This document shows positions 1-7,160 of a stretch of DNA of 11,844 nucleotides, in pieces (position 1 is the stretch's first letter; each line of letters begins with the position of its first letter). The DNA is taken from NCBI GenBank assembly GCA_903927685.1, contig CAIYOB010000888.1:1-11844 (forward strand), in the 5' to 3' direction. The notes beneath the pieces are model-generated. The model made no database searches and was not told where the DNA came from. It saw only the letters and a program-made list of their open reading frames with translations. The position numbers and the translations under genes are program-made. Source of the stretch: an uncultured Planctomycetaceae bacterium. GTDB taxonomy: Bacteria; Planctomycetota; Planctomycetia; Pirellulales; Pirellulaceae.

Positions 1-2797
1 GCATCCGCGCCTCGGCGATCCCAAACTCGTCCCACAACTGCCACAGCCCGCGCGGATCGCCGCTCCAGCCCAGCCGGTTGGTCATGCCGTACAGCATCCC
101 GCGCCACGGATTCCCGCCGCCGTGCAGCATCTCGCCGAACAATCCGTACGGGATGCCGGCCATCTCGACCAGCCAGTAGTCCGGCGGCTCGTTGTAGTCG
201 AACCCTTCGCCGAACCACAGGCTGTCCAGGCAGGGAAACAGTTCGAGATACAGGTTGGCACAATTGTTCAACCCGTACTGCGGATGGAAGTGGCTGCCGG
301 AATGGAAGTCGATCAGGCAGCCGGGCCGGGCCCGCTGCAGGACCTTGCGAACCCGTTTCATGATTTCGCGGTCGTAGCCGATGCCGTCCAGGTACAACCC
401 GTCGATCCCGACGTTCCGCACCAGCCAGTTGAGCCCTTCCAGGTAGTAGTTGTGCCAGCGCGACAACCCCGTGGTCGCGACGGCCGCGTCGTAGTGGCCG
501 TTGCCCAGCGGCTGGTGCCAGGCGGGCACGTACCCCGTCACGGCATGCTCGCACAACCACGAGCTGCCCGTCGGTCCCCGGACCGCCCCCGGCTGGGCGG
601 CGAATTGGTCCGCCAGCCGGAAGCCGGGGCCGGTCGTGAAGATCTCGTTGCCCAGACTGCGCAGGGCCCAGAACTCGGCGGTGTAATTCGTCAGCTCGCG
701 GATCGTGTAATAGATCTTGACCTTCATTTGCCGAGCGTGGGCCTCGGCCGCGTACGCTGCCAGCTTGTCGGTGGTCAGGAACGGATAGTTGATGTGCGGA
801 TTCAGTTGGTCGCCTTGGTGCAAGTTGATCACCGTGGCTCCCGCCGCGGCCGCTTCCGCCACGGGGGCGGCGGCACTCCGGTGAAAGTATCGCCACTGCC
901 AGTGATTGCGGTCCAGCGTCTTGACCGGCGTGAGCAGCAGACCAAAGTTGAAGTGCAACTCCTGACCGGCCACGACGTCGCATGGACCGGTAAAGGCGCG
1001 GACCAGCACCTGGTCCGGCGCCGCCTCGTCGACCGTACAGCCGCCGTGTCCGCCGTTGCTCCAGTCGCGATACAGGCCCGACTCACGCAAGTTGAACAGG
1101 TCCCAGCGATCCTCCGTATGCTTCAACTTGCAGCTCAGCCCGGCGTTCACATCGCCGATCCAAAACTGGTTGTTCGAGCGGTCCAGATCCCACTTCCAGT
1201 CCCAATGTTCAGGTCGCAAGCCGCCCTTCCGGCCCAGTCCCAGCATGTATTTGGCCAGTTCCCGCCGCAGCGGAATTTCCAGCCGCACGTCGTCCAGCCG
1301 TTGCGCCTCGCGGGCCGTCAGCGTCAGCCGAAAATTGAGATAGCCATCGCATTCCAGCTGGCCGCGACAGACCAGTTCGAGCGAACCTGCGGTGCTCGTC
1401 GCCTGCCAGGCGACCGCGCCGGGAGCCTGCGACACGATTCGCGGCCCTGGGCCCTGCCAAGCCACCGGCGGCTGGCCCTCGGGCTGAACCGCCAGACGGA
1501 GCGGCGCGGCCAACAACTCTTGGGCTGGACCGTCGCAGGCATCGACGTTCCGCGTAAAGCAACTGGTCAGGCTCGAGCACAGCCCCGTGTCGGCCAGTCG
1601 CACCCCGCGGCCCAGGACGCCCAGTTCCCGATCGCGGACGGTGACCGGCGAGTAGGGGGCGAAGACTTCGTCATCCAGGCCGAGGGTGGAATCCAACCAC
1701 CGCAACCGCGAATGCCGCCACAGGTCCGCGTCGCCGCTGTCGGCGAGGACCGCGTCGGACACGTTCAGCGTCAGCGCGACGGTGCTGGGCGGAGCGTTCT
1801 TTGCGCGCACCGTCGCGGTGCCACAGTACTGGCCCGCGGCAACCTCGCCCGGAATCGCCACTCCGCACCACAACGCCTGGACCTGGCCTTGCGGCACGTT
1901 GACCGGCTTGTGGAGCGGCCGCCCCAGCCAATCGACGCCGCGCAGATTGAAACACGTCGCGCCGGCGGCGGAAAGGGGCGCGCCGGCAGGGTCGGCGGCC
2001 GGCCTCAGCTCCGAGAACTCGACGGCCAGTTCCTCCAGCGGTTGGCGAGCTGCGAACACGCCGATTTGCCAGGCGTAGAACTCGCCGCGGCAAGCCTCGC
2101 CCGTGAACGGCCCGTTCGCTTCGCGCTGGACCCAACACACCGGCAGCGAGTCCGGCATGCGAATCGGATTGCGGCGGTCCTCGGGAAACAACAGGAAAGG
2201 CTGCTCGGGGTGCGCGGCCAGCAGCGTCTGCACCTCGTCCTCGGCGGCTACGATTTCCATGGGGTCGCGGCGATGGAACGCATTGATCGCCTGGAATTCC
2301 AGCACCCGCGCTGTCGGCAAGCCGTCCGTGTCGCCTTGCCGCAACCGTGCGGCCAGCCCCGCGCAGGCTGCGGTCCAGGCGGGTTCCGCCGTGTCGTTTG
2401 GCGGGAGATACACGGTAGTGGGAAAGTACCAGGGACCTTCCGACTTGTACGGCAGGTAGTAGACGAAATACTCGCCGGGTGCGGTGGGCGGCTGAAACAG
2501 CAGGTCGCCGAACTGCGGCCGGATGTTTGCCCGCAGCACGTTCTTGACCGGCTGGTTGGTCGCCGCGTCGATGATTTGCACTTCGATTCGCTCGGGCGCC
2601 GCATCCCGGCGACGCCAGGGCAGGTGCACCCACACCGCGTCCGCCGGCTGCTCGACTCGGATCCGCGCCCGCTGGTTGCCCAACGCTTCGGGCCAATCCC
2701 CGACGCCGTACGGAACGTTTTCCGAACTGTCCGCCCCCAGGGCGGCGCCAAGCACCGTCGCCAGCAGGCCAGCCAGCCACCGCGGTTTCAGAATCAT
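1..2797 (-). CDS. Secreted GH123-like (DUF6067-type) glycoside hydrolase, C-terminus cut by window edge
   Basis: Seen: the minus-strand frame is open from an ATG at 2797 to the window edge, giving 932 residues with no stop, so the 3' end lies outside. Residues 1-22 (MILKPRWLAGLLATVLGAAL then GAD) look like a Sec signal peptide. A beta-sandwich-like N-terminal half follows, with the motif GEFYAWQIGVF at about 239-249. The C-terminal half is a TIM-barrel-like domain with KVKIYYTIRELTNY (about 692-705), FWALRSLGNEI (about 709-719), SRWHNYYLEGLNWLVRNVG (about 779-797) and IDGLYLDGIGYDR (about 798-810). Asp804 and Asp809 lie in that last motif. Known: I recognise these motifs from uncharacterised planctomycete 'glycoside hydrolase domain-containing' proteins related to family GH123 (N-terminal part called DUF6067/GH123_N). 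Inferred: an exported enzyme acting on a glycan; substrate unknown. Asp804 or Asp809 are candidate active-site residues. The protein is Cys-rich for its size (about 18), which suggests disulfides. The start at 2797 is preferred for its ribosome site; an in-frame ATG at 2812 would give a 4-base ATGA overlap with the upstream gene. Family call about 75% sure. Confidence 0.75.
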   Translation of the reverse strand, partial: MILKPRWLAGLLATVLGAALGADSSENVPYGVGDWPEALGNQRARIRVEQPADAVWVHLPWRRRDAAPERIEVQIIDAATNQPVKNVLRANIRPQFGDLLFQPPTAPGEYFVYYLPYKSEGPWYFPTTVYLPPNDTAEPAWTAACAGLAARLRQGDTDGLPTARVLEFQAINAFHRRDPMEIVAAEDEVQTLLAAHPEQPFLLFPEDRRNPIRMPDSLPVCWVQREANGPFTGEACRGEFYAWQIGVFAARQPLEELAVEFSELRPAADPAGAPLSAAGATCFNLRGVDWLGRPLHKPVNVPQGQVQALWCGVAIPGEVAAGQYCGTATVRAKNAPPSTVALTLNVSDAVLADSGDADLWRHSRLRWLDSTLGLDDEVFAPYSPVTVRDRELGVLGRGVRLADTGLCSSLTSCFTRNVDACDGPAQELLAAPLRLAVQPEGQPPVAWQGPGPRIVSQAPGAVAWQATSTAGSLELVCRGQLECDGYLNFRLTLTAREAQRLDDVRLEIPLRRELAKYMLGLGRKGGLRPEHWDWKWDLDRSNNQFWIGDVNAGLSCKLKHTEDRWDLFNLRESGLYRDWSNGGHGGCTVDEAAPDQVLVRAFTGPCDVVAGQELHFNFGLLLTPVKTLDRNHWQWRYFHRSAAAPVAEAAAAGATVINLHQGDQLNPHINYPFLTTDKLAAYAAEAHARQMKVKIYYTIRELTNYTAEFWALRSLGNEIFTTGPGFRLADQFAAQPGAVRGPTGSSWLCEHAVTGYVPAWHQPLGNGHYDAAVATTGLSRWHNYYLEGLNWLVRNVGIDGLYLDGIGYDREIMKRVRKVLQRARPGCLIDFHSGSHFHPQYGLNNCANLYLELFPCLDSLWFGEGFDYNEPPDYWLVEMAGIPYGLFGEMLHGGGNPWRGMLYGMTNRLGWSGDPRGLWQLWDEFGIAEARM

Positions 2798-2802
2798 GTT
2801 CG

Positions 2803-2809
2803 CCCCTTT
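2803..2809 (-). promoter_or_regulatory. Ribosome binding site for the GH123-like gene
   Basis: AAAGGGG on the minus strand lies 5 bases before the ATG at 2797. It touches the TGA stop of the GH106-like gene (2811-2809), so the ribosome ending that gene sits on this site. This supports ATG 2797 over the in-frame ATG 2812, whose upstream sequence has only a weak GGGAA, and suggests translational coupling. Confidence -1.
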
Positions 2810-5760
2810 CATGGGTTCCCGGGATTGGCTTTCGGATGGGGCGCCGCCTGCAACGTCACAGGTCCCAATAACCCCGAGGGGACCAGCGGGGAATCCTTGG
2901 TGTAATGTCGACAGGAACTGAACGTGTACCGGCCCGACGGGCGCGGGCTTCCAGCCTGGAACCACTCCGGCCATTCCAGCAGCGTTTCAGAATCCTTCCA
3001 GTTGCCATCCAACGGAAAACGCTCGTCGCCGATCAGGCGGTTGATCCACAAATTGGCGACCGAGATTTCCAACTCGTTCTCGCCGGTACGCACTGCCTGG
3101 GAAATCTCCACGCCATACGGCGGCTTCCAAGCGACGCCGCAGTCCTGGCCGTTCACTCGCACCCGAGCCATGACCTCAACCCGGCCCAGGTCGAGATAGA
3201 CGGCGGACTCTGGATCTTGGATTCCGGATTGGAACGTCGTCCGATAGACGGCTGTTCCGGAATAGTAGTGGATCCGCGGATCGGCGTGCTTGCTCCAGTC
3301 GCTTAACGCCAGGAACGTCACCGGCTTGTCCGGCCCGCCCCATCTCGGATCGAACGCGACCCGCCACGGTCCGCCGACCGTAGACATCTCGGTCCGCGCA
3401 AGGAAATTCCGCCCGTCTCGTTCCGCGAGACGAACGCGATCCCGGAACACGACGAACCAGCTTTGCATCGGTTCAAAACGGAGCGGCACAACCGTCCGCC
3501 CGTCACGCTCGGCGAACTCCGGCAGATCGCGAATCGTCCCGCGTTCCGGATCCCACAGTTCCGGCTGTTTCCCCGCGACTCGGAATGTACAGGAAACGTC
3601 CAGCGGACGATTCTCCTGGTGGGACACAAAGTAGACCTCCGCCTCGCCGACCCGACGGTGGATGTACTGCAGGGCTCCACCCTCGAAATCCGGTGGCAGC
3701 CGATCCTGGACGAAGACGTCGGCCAGACTCCTGCCGACGGCGATCCGCCCGGCATCCCACAGCGACGCGGCGATCGTCTCCGACTCGGCATCGCAGCCAG
3801 GAAAGTCCGTCAAGCCGGGCGTGCCCCGCAGCCGTCGGCCGCCGATCACCCGCGTTCCGCCGTCCACCAACTCGCGGATCTTGCGGGCCAGCGGCAGGCT
3901 CATCCGCTCGGTGTCCGGCAGTTGGAGGTAATGATAGCTGGCCCCCGAGGGCAGGACCAGACGCCCGTCCTGGACGCTCATTTGGAGCACCATTTCCGCC
4001 GAACAGTAGTCGAAATCGTAACCCGGCGGCAACTCGAGCTTCAGGTCGTTGACATTCAGCGGAGCGCCTTCGCCGGGCCAATAGCAGACGTCTGCCACGA
4101 ATTGGCCTTGCTGCAGCAGATACTGGCAGCGGGCCAGGTAGTCGAGCCACGGCCGGCTGTAGCCCCACCAGGTATTGTGCCGCTGAAAATGCTCGCCCCA
4201 GCGGCGGTGCGTCAATCCGGGGATCATCTGGTCATACGCCTGATGCGCGGACAGATGGAAGATCATCCGGTTCAGGCCTTCACAGAATTTCCGGTCGCCC
4301 ATCGCCTTCAGCAGGAACGGATGGTCCCGCCAGCCGCGGTCCGACGTGAATGCTTCGGCACCGATCACGGGTCGGCCGTAGGTGTGGGCCGCCGAAGCCA
4401 TGACCTTGGTCGACGCCTCGTAGCCCCCCGGCTCCGGAAACTGGTTCTCTCCCTTGGCCCAGAACTCGCTGATCGGCAGATCGCTGACACCGGCATACGC
4501 GAGATTGTCGATGCACAGGTGCCCGTAGGCTTCGATCGACAGCTGGATGCCGTGGGGGCTTGCCAGCTCTTTCAGACGGCGGGCATAGTTGTCACGGATC
4601 AGTTCGCTGACGGTCGTCCGCATATCCCACAGGAAGCGTTCAGACAACTCGACGCTGCCCACGACGCGCCCTGTCAACACAGGCAGCCAGGGCCGCAGAT
4701 CGTAACCGCGGCGAGTTTGGAACTCGCCGGGAAACGAAGCCGTCCAGTTCTGGCCGCCTGCCTCCCAACTGTCGATGTGCACGTACGTCAGCGCCTGGCC
4801 GGCCGCCGGGCCTGCGTCCTGGAAGATCTTCTTCAGGAACGCTTCGTAGTGGCCCTCGATACCCGCCGCCGCCAACCGGTCGCATTCCAGGCCCACGGCC
4901 GCGGCCGGACAGGGACGAGTCATCTTGAAATTGGACGCGTGCCCGCAACGGAGGACCAGCCACTTGCCGGGCGGGGCGTCCCAGGTCAAGTTGCCGTCGG
5001 CGGTCATGCGGTCGGTCAAGTCGACCACACGCTCGGTCGGCGTCACGGCTGCAGGCGGCGGCGCGGCGGCGGCCGCCGCGTGGGCGGGCAACCGCCAGTC
5101 GGTCCCGGTCTTGAGATTGATCTCCGGCAAGCGATACGCGCGGGCCCGCGGCGGCACCGGCCAGGGGATCGCGACCACGGCCACATCCCGGTACGAGTCG
5201 GTTTGTTCGATCCGCTCGCGAACCGCCGGATTGATCTCCGCCCCGGGCCTCAGCCAAGCCGAGAGGTTCTTTGCGACGGGAGGCTTGACCAGGACGACGT
5301 CGATCCGCTGGCCGCCTTCGATCTCCGTCTCGCTCCAGTACAGCTTCTGCATCGAGAGTTCCGGCGTAATGTGCGGGCCGCCGCTGCCGTAGCCGAAATC
5401 CACCGAGATGTCGAACTCGAGCCCCAGCCGGGCGCATTCCCGGATCGCCCACTGGAAGGCTTCGTGCCACTGCGGACTCAAGGCCCTGACTTGGCCCTCG
5501 GGCGCCCACCACGGTCCGCTGACCTCCATCCACAGCACGCCGCCGACACCGGCCCGCTGCAAGGCTTCCAGGTCGGCAGTGATGCCTTCCCGGCTGATGT
5601 TCCCGTTGATCCAGAACCAGTACACCCACGGCCTGGCGGACGCCGGCGGCGAAGCGAACTGGTCCGCCAGAGCATCCGCCGCAATTGCCGGGACGGTCGC
5701 CAACGAAGACACACTCAACAGCAGGGCGGCAAGGAAGAGACGCAATCGATGCATGGACAT
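2809..5760 (-). CDS. Secreted GH106-like glycoside hydrolase (alpha-L-rhamnosidase family)
   Basis: Seen: 983 residues from ATG 5760 to TGA 2811-2809. Residues 1-28 form a Sec signal peptide (basic MSMHRLR, hydrophobic core, VPAIAA cleavage region). The mature N-terminus has PPASARPWVYWFWINGNISR (38-57) and ITADLEALQRAGVGGVLWMEV (about 60-80), a hallmark of GH106 proteins. Acidic motifs that could line the active site are HIDSWEAGGQNW (328-339), IEAYGH (409-414), and VIGAEAFTSDRGW (465-477). The last 180 residues (about 815-970) form a GH2-like jelly-roll domain with YYSGTAVYRTTF (832-843), LDLGRVEVMARVRVNG (856-871) and NLWINRLIGDERFP (903-916). Known: characterised GH106 enzymes are calcium-dependent, inverting alpha-L-rhamnosidases, and their size fits. 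Inferred: it removes rhamnose from an extracellular glycan. Many family members are untested, so another terminal sugar is possible. The start is fixed by GGAG 8 bases upstream and by the signal peptide; an in-frame codon at 5796 would extend into the upstream gene and spoil the leader. An Ala/Pro-rich stretch at 226-238 looks like a linker or surface loop. Confidence -1.
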   Translation of the reverse strand: MSMHRLRLFLAALLLSVSSLATVPAIAADALADQFASPPASARPWVYWFWINGNISREGITADLEALQRAGVGGVLWMEVSGPWWAPEGQVRALSPQWHEAFQWAIRECARLGLEFDISVDFGYGSGGPHITPELSMQKLYWSETEIEGGQRIDVVLVKPPVAKNLSAWLRPGAEINPAVRERIEQTDSYRDVAVVAIPWPVPPRARAYRLPEINLKTGTDWRLPAHAAAAAAPPPAAVTPTERVVDLTDRMTADGNLTWDAPPGKWLVLRCGHASNFKMTRPCPAAAVGLECDRLAAAGIEGHYEAFLKKIFQDAGPAAGQALTYVHIDSWEAGGQNWTASFPGEFQTRRGYDLRPWLPVLTGRVVGSVELSERFLWDMRTTVSELIRDNYARRLKELASPHGIQLSIEAYGHLCIDNLAYAGVSDLPISEFWAKGENQFPEPGGYEASTKVMASAAHTYGRPVIGAEAFTSDRGWRDHPFLLKAMGDRKFCEGLNRMIFHLSAHQAYDQMIPGLTHRRWGEHFQRHNTWWGYSRPWLDYLARCQYLLQQGQFVADVCYWPGEGAPLNVNDLKLELPPGYDFDYCSAEMVLQMSVQDGRLVLPSGASYHYLQLPDTERMSLPLARKIRELVDGGTRVIGGRRLRGTPGLTDFPGCDAESETIAASLWDAGRIAVGRSLADVFVQDRLPPDFEGGALQYIHRRVGEAEVYFVSHQENRPLDVSCTFRVAGKQPELWDPERGTIRDLPEFAERDGRTVVPLRFEPMQSWFVVFRDRVRLAERDGRNFLARTEMSTVGGPWRVAFDPRWGGPDKPVTFLALSDWSKHADPRIHYYSGTAVYRTTFQSGIQDPESAVYLDLGRVEVMARVRVNGQDCGVAWKPPYGVEISQAVRTGENELEISVANLWINRLIGDERFPLDGNWKDSETLLEWPEWFQAGSPRPSGRYTFSSCRHYTKDSPLVPSGLLGPVTLQAAPHPKANPGNP
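5047..5085 (-). repeat. Ala/Pro-rich low-complexity tract in the GH106-like gene
   Basis: Residues 226-238 of the GH106-like protein are almost only Ala and Pro (one His), encoded by a run of GCN and CCN codons that reads as a GC-only near-repeat on the DNA. It falls between the DWRLP and TPTERVVDLTD segments, where a surface loop or linker would be tolerated. Such tracts can change length by replication slippage. Its role, if any, is unknown. Confidence -1.
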
Positions 5761-5768
5761 CAGCTGTT

Positions 5769-5772
5769 CTCC
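5769..5772 (-). promoter_or_regulatory. Ribosome binding site for the GH106-like gene
   Basis: GGAG on the minus strand lies 8 bases before ATG 5760, within the 19-base gap after the beta-helix gene's TAA. It fixes the start that gives a clean signal peptide. A second ATG at 5754 is too far from it. Confidence -1.
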
Positions 5773-5779
5773 GGGTCGC

Positions 5780-7126
5780 TTACTTGTTGGCCGCACGCTC
5801 GTCGCGGACAGCCAGGGAAAAGCCCTCGATGCGGTTCTCGGTCAGTTCGATTCGCTCGGCACTCGCCGAAATCCGGATGCCAGTACGGTTGGCCGGCTCG
5901 CGAGTTTCCCGGAGTTCGTTTCCGCTGAGCTTCACGTCCTTGGTCCGCCCCTGGATATCGATGGCGATGCCGTCCTGCGGGCCGCTGTTGACAATGCGAT
6001 TTCGTTCCAGCACGTTCCGATTGGCCCAAAAGTCCTTGCCGCCGCCTTCGTCGCGGAACAGCACGCCCGCCTTGCCGCTGTCGGTGATCTCGTTGTCCCG
6101 CATCACGTTGTCCGTGTCGTTGTGGCCGACCGAGATTCCGTAGCTGCGATTGGCGTCGCAACGATTCCGCTCGGCCAGCCCGTACTTCACGCCCCAGCAC
6201 CAGAACAGGCCAATCTCGTTCCTCTCCAGGCGATTGCCGATCAGCCGCGGACGCTGGGAGCCCGAACCGGGATGCAGGCCCAGCCCGGCGTGGTCGTGGC
6301 TGTGACACTCCTCGACCACCACGTCATGGCAAACCTGGAAACTGATCCCGTCCCCGTTGTAGTTTCTGGCTTCGACGCGCCGCATCGTGTAGCGGTTACA
6401 GTCCTGCAGGAAGATACAGCCGGCATAGTTGCCGTCCAGGTTGTCGTTCTGGTCGCGATTGCCGTCCAAGGTCAGGTCTTCGAGCACCACATCCGCGGTA
6501 GACTCGCTGGTCAACAACGGGAACAGCGACGCGCACGTCGGCTTGCCGGAAACCCAGAGGTTCTCGCGGAGTCCGTCGTTCAGCTTGAATCGGTTCCCGG
6601 ATCGCGCGACCAGCGTGCGTTTTATCACGGTCCGGCCGCCGTTGTGCGGATTGGTGGCCCGCAGCACGACTCCGTCACCGACGCGAAAACCGCCGGAAGC
6701 CGACAGCGTGATTTCCTGGTCGTACCAGTCGGCGTCCTCTTCCAGGGCGACGGTCTCCGAGGCGATCTTGGTGATGACGGTGTCGGCCCCGCTGCCGCGC
6801 AACCGCAGGCGGGACGGCAGGAAAATGGCGTTGCGGAGTGTGTACACGCCCGGCAACAACTGGACGGTACCGCCTCCCAGTCGAGTCACCCAGTCGATGG
6901 CAGCTTGAATGACCTTGTCGTCCCGGCCGATCAGATCGGCCTTGTCCGGCCCGACAGTGATCGTCAGCCGCTGGTCCCACTCGGGCTCGTGGACTTCGTC
7001 GCCGTCCGTGGCCCGCGGATTCGTCACGCCGGGCGGTTCACCGCCCCGCAAACCACCGTCGGTGGCCCGCAACCCTGCCGCCACGACCGCCGCGGCGGCG
7101 CTCAGAAAAGCTCGCCGATTCACCAT
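5780..7126 (-). CDS. Exported right-handed parallel beta-helix protein (pectate-lyase-like fold), Tat-like leader
   Basis: Seen: 448 residues from ATG 7126 to TAA 5782-5780. The N-terminus MVNRRAFLSAAAAVVAAGLR has a twin-arginine motif (NRRAFLSA) and a short Ala-rich hydrophobic stretch. Residues 59-122 carry the classic opening of pectate-lyase-type beta-helices: DDKVIQAAIDWVTRLGGGTV, LPGVYTLRNAIFLPS and LRLRGSGADTVI. From about 210 to 440 there are repeated short coils rich in Asn and Ile/Leu/Val, such as IGNRLERNEIGLFW, MRDNEITDSGKAGVLF, RNVLERNRIVNSG and LTENRIEGFSLAVRD. Known: such coils (PbH1 repeats) build a solenoid used by polysaccharide lyases, GH28-type hydrolases, epimerases and some non-enzymatic binders. 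Inferred: a glycan-active or glycan-binding exported protein serving the same substrate as its neighbours. His277/279/285 and Asp278 in CHSHDHAGLGLHPGSG and Asp259 in NYNGDGISF are candidate functional residues. I cannot name the reaction. It starts 34 bases after the kinase and ends 19 bases before the GH106-like gene. A longer frame to 7198 would overlap the kinase and lose the leader. Confidence -1.
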   Translation of the reverse strand: MVNRRAFLSAAAAVVAAGLRATDGGLRGGEPPGVTNPRATDGDEVHEPEWDQRLTITVGPDKADLIGRDDKVIQAAIDWVTRLGGGTVQLLPGVYTLRNAIFLPSRLRLRGSGADTVITKIASETVALEEDADWYDQEITLSASGGFRVGDGVVLRATNPHNGGRTVIKRTLVARSGNRFKLNDGLRENLWVSGKPTCASLFPLLTSESTADVVLEDLTLDGNRDQNDNLDGNYAGCIFLQDCNRYTMRRVEARNYNGDGISFQVCHDVVVEECHSHDHAGLGLHPGSGSQRPRLIGNRLERNEIGLFWCWGVKYGLAERNRCDANRSYGISVGHNDTDNVMRDNEITDSGKAGVLFRDEGGGKDFWANRNVLERNRIVNSGPQDGIAIDIQGRTKDVKLSGNELRETREPANRTGIRISASAERIELTENRIEGFSLAVRDERAANK

Positions 7127-7133
7127 CGTTCTG

Positions 7134-7138
7134 CTCCC
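7134..7138 (-). promoter_or_regulatory. Ribosome binding site for the beta-helix gene
   Basis: GGGAG on the minus strand lies 7 bases before ATG 7126, inside the 34-base gap after the kinase stop codon. It decides the start: the longer in-frame option at 7198 lies inside the kinase gene and would place 24 polar residues in front of the twin-arginine leader. Confidence -1.
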
Positions 7139-7160
7139 GGCATGGAGTACAAGTTCCTGA

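Noticed and set aside
1671..2780. Minus-strand frame of 369 codons inside the GH123-like gene, in another reading frame.
   Set aside because: Arg/Gly/Ala-rich out-of-frame shadow. The correct frame there reads the signal peptide and the GEFYAWQIGVF domain motif.
122..2905. Long plus-strand open frame of 927 codons.
   Set aside because: It is codon-aligned antisense to the GH123-like gene. In GC-rich DNA this frame stays open because stops would need TTA, CTA or TCA in the sense gene. The translation has no leader, domain or motif.
4640..5629. Minus-strand frame of 329 codons inside the GH106-like gene.
   Set aside because: An out-of-frame shadow on the same strand, rich in Arg and Gly, fully inside a gene with clear family motifs.
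5761..5796. Possible 12-residue upstream extension of the GH106-like protein.
   Set aside because: It overlaps the end of the beta-helix gene and puts polar residues ahead of a good signal peptide. The GGAG site supports ATG 5760.
3463..5928. Long plus-strand open frame of 821 codons.
   Set aside because: Codon-aligned mirror of the GH106-like gene, with biased Arg/Gln/Pro-rich composition and no recognisable domain.
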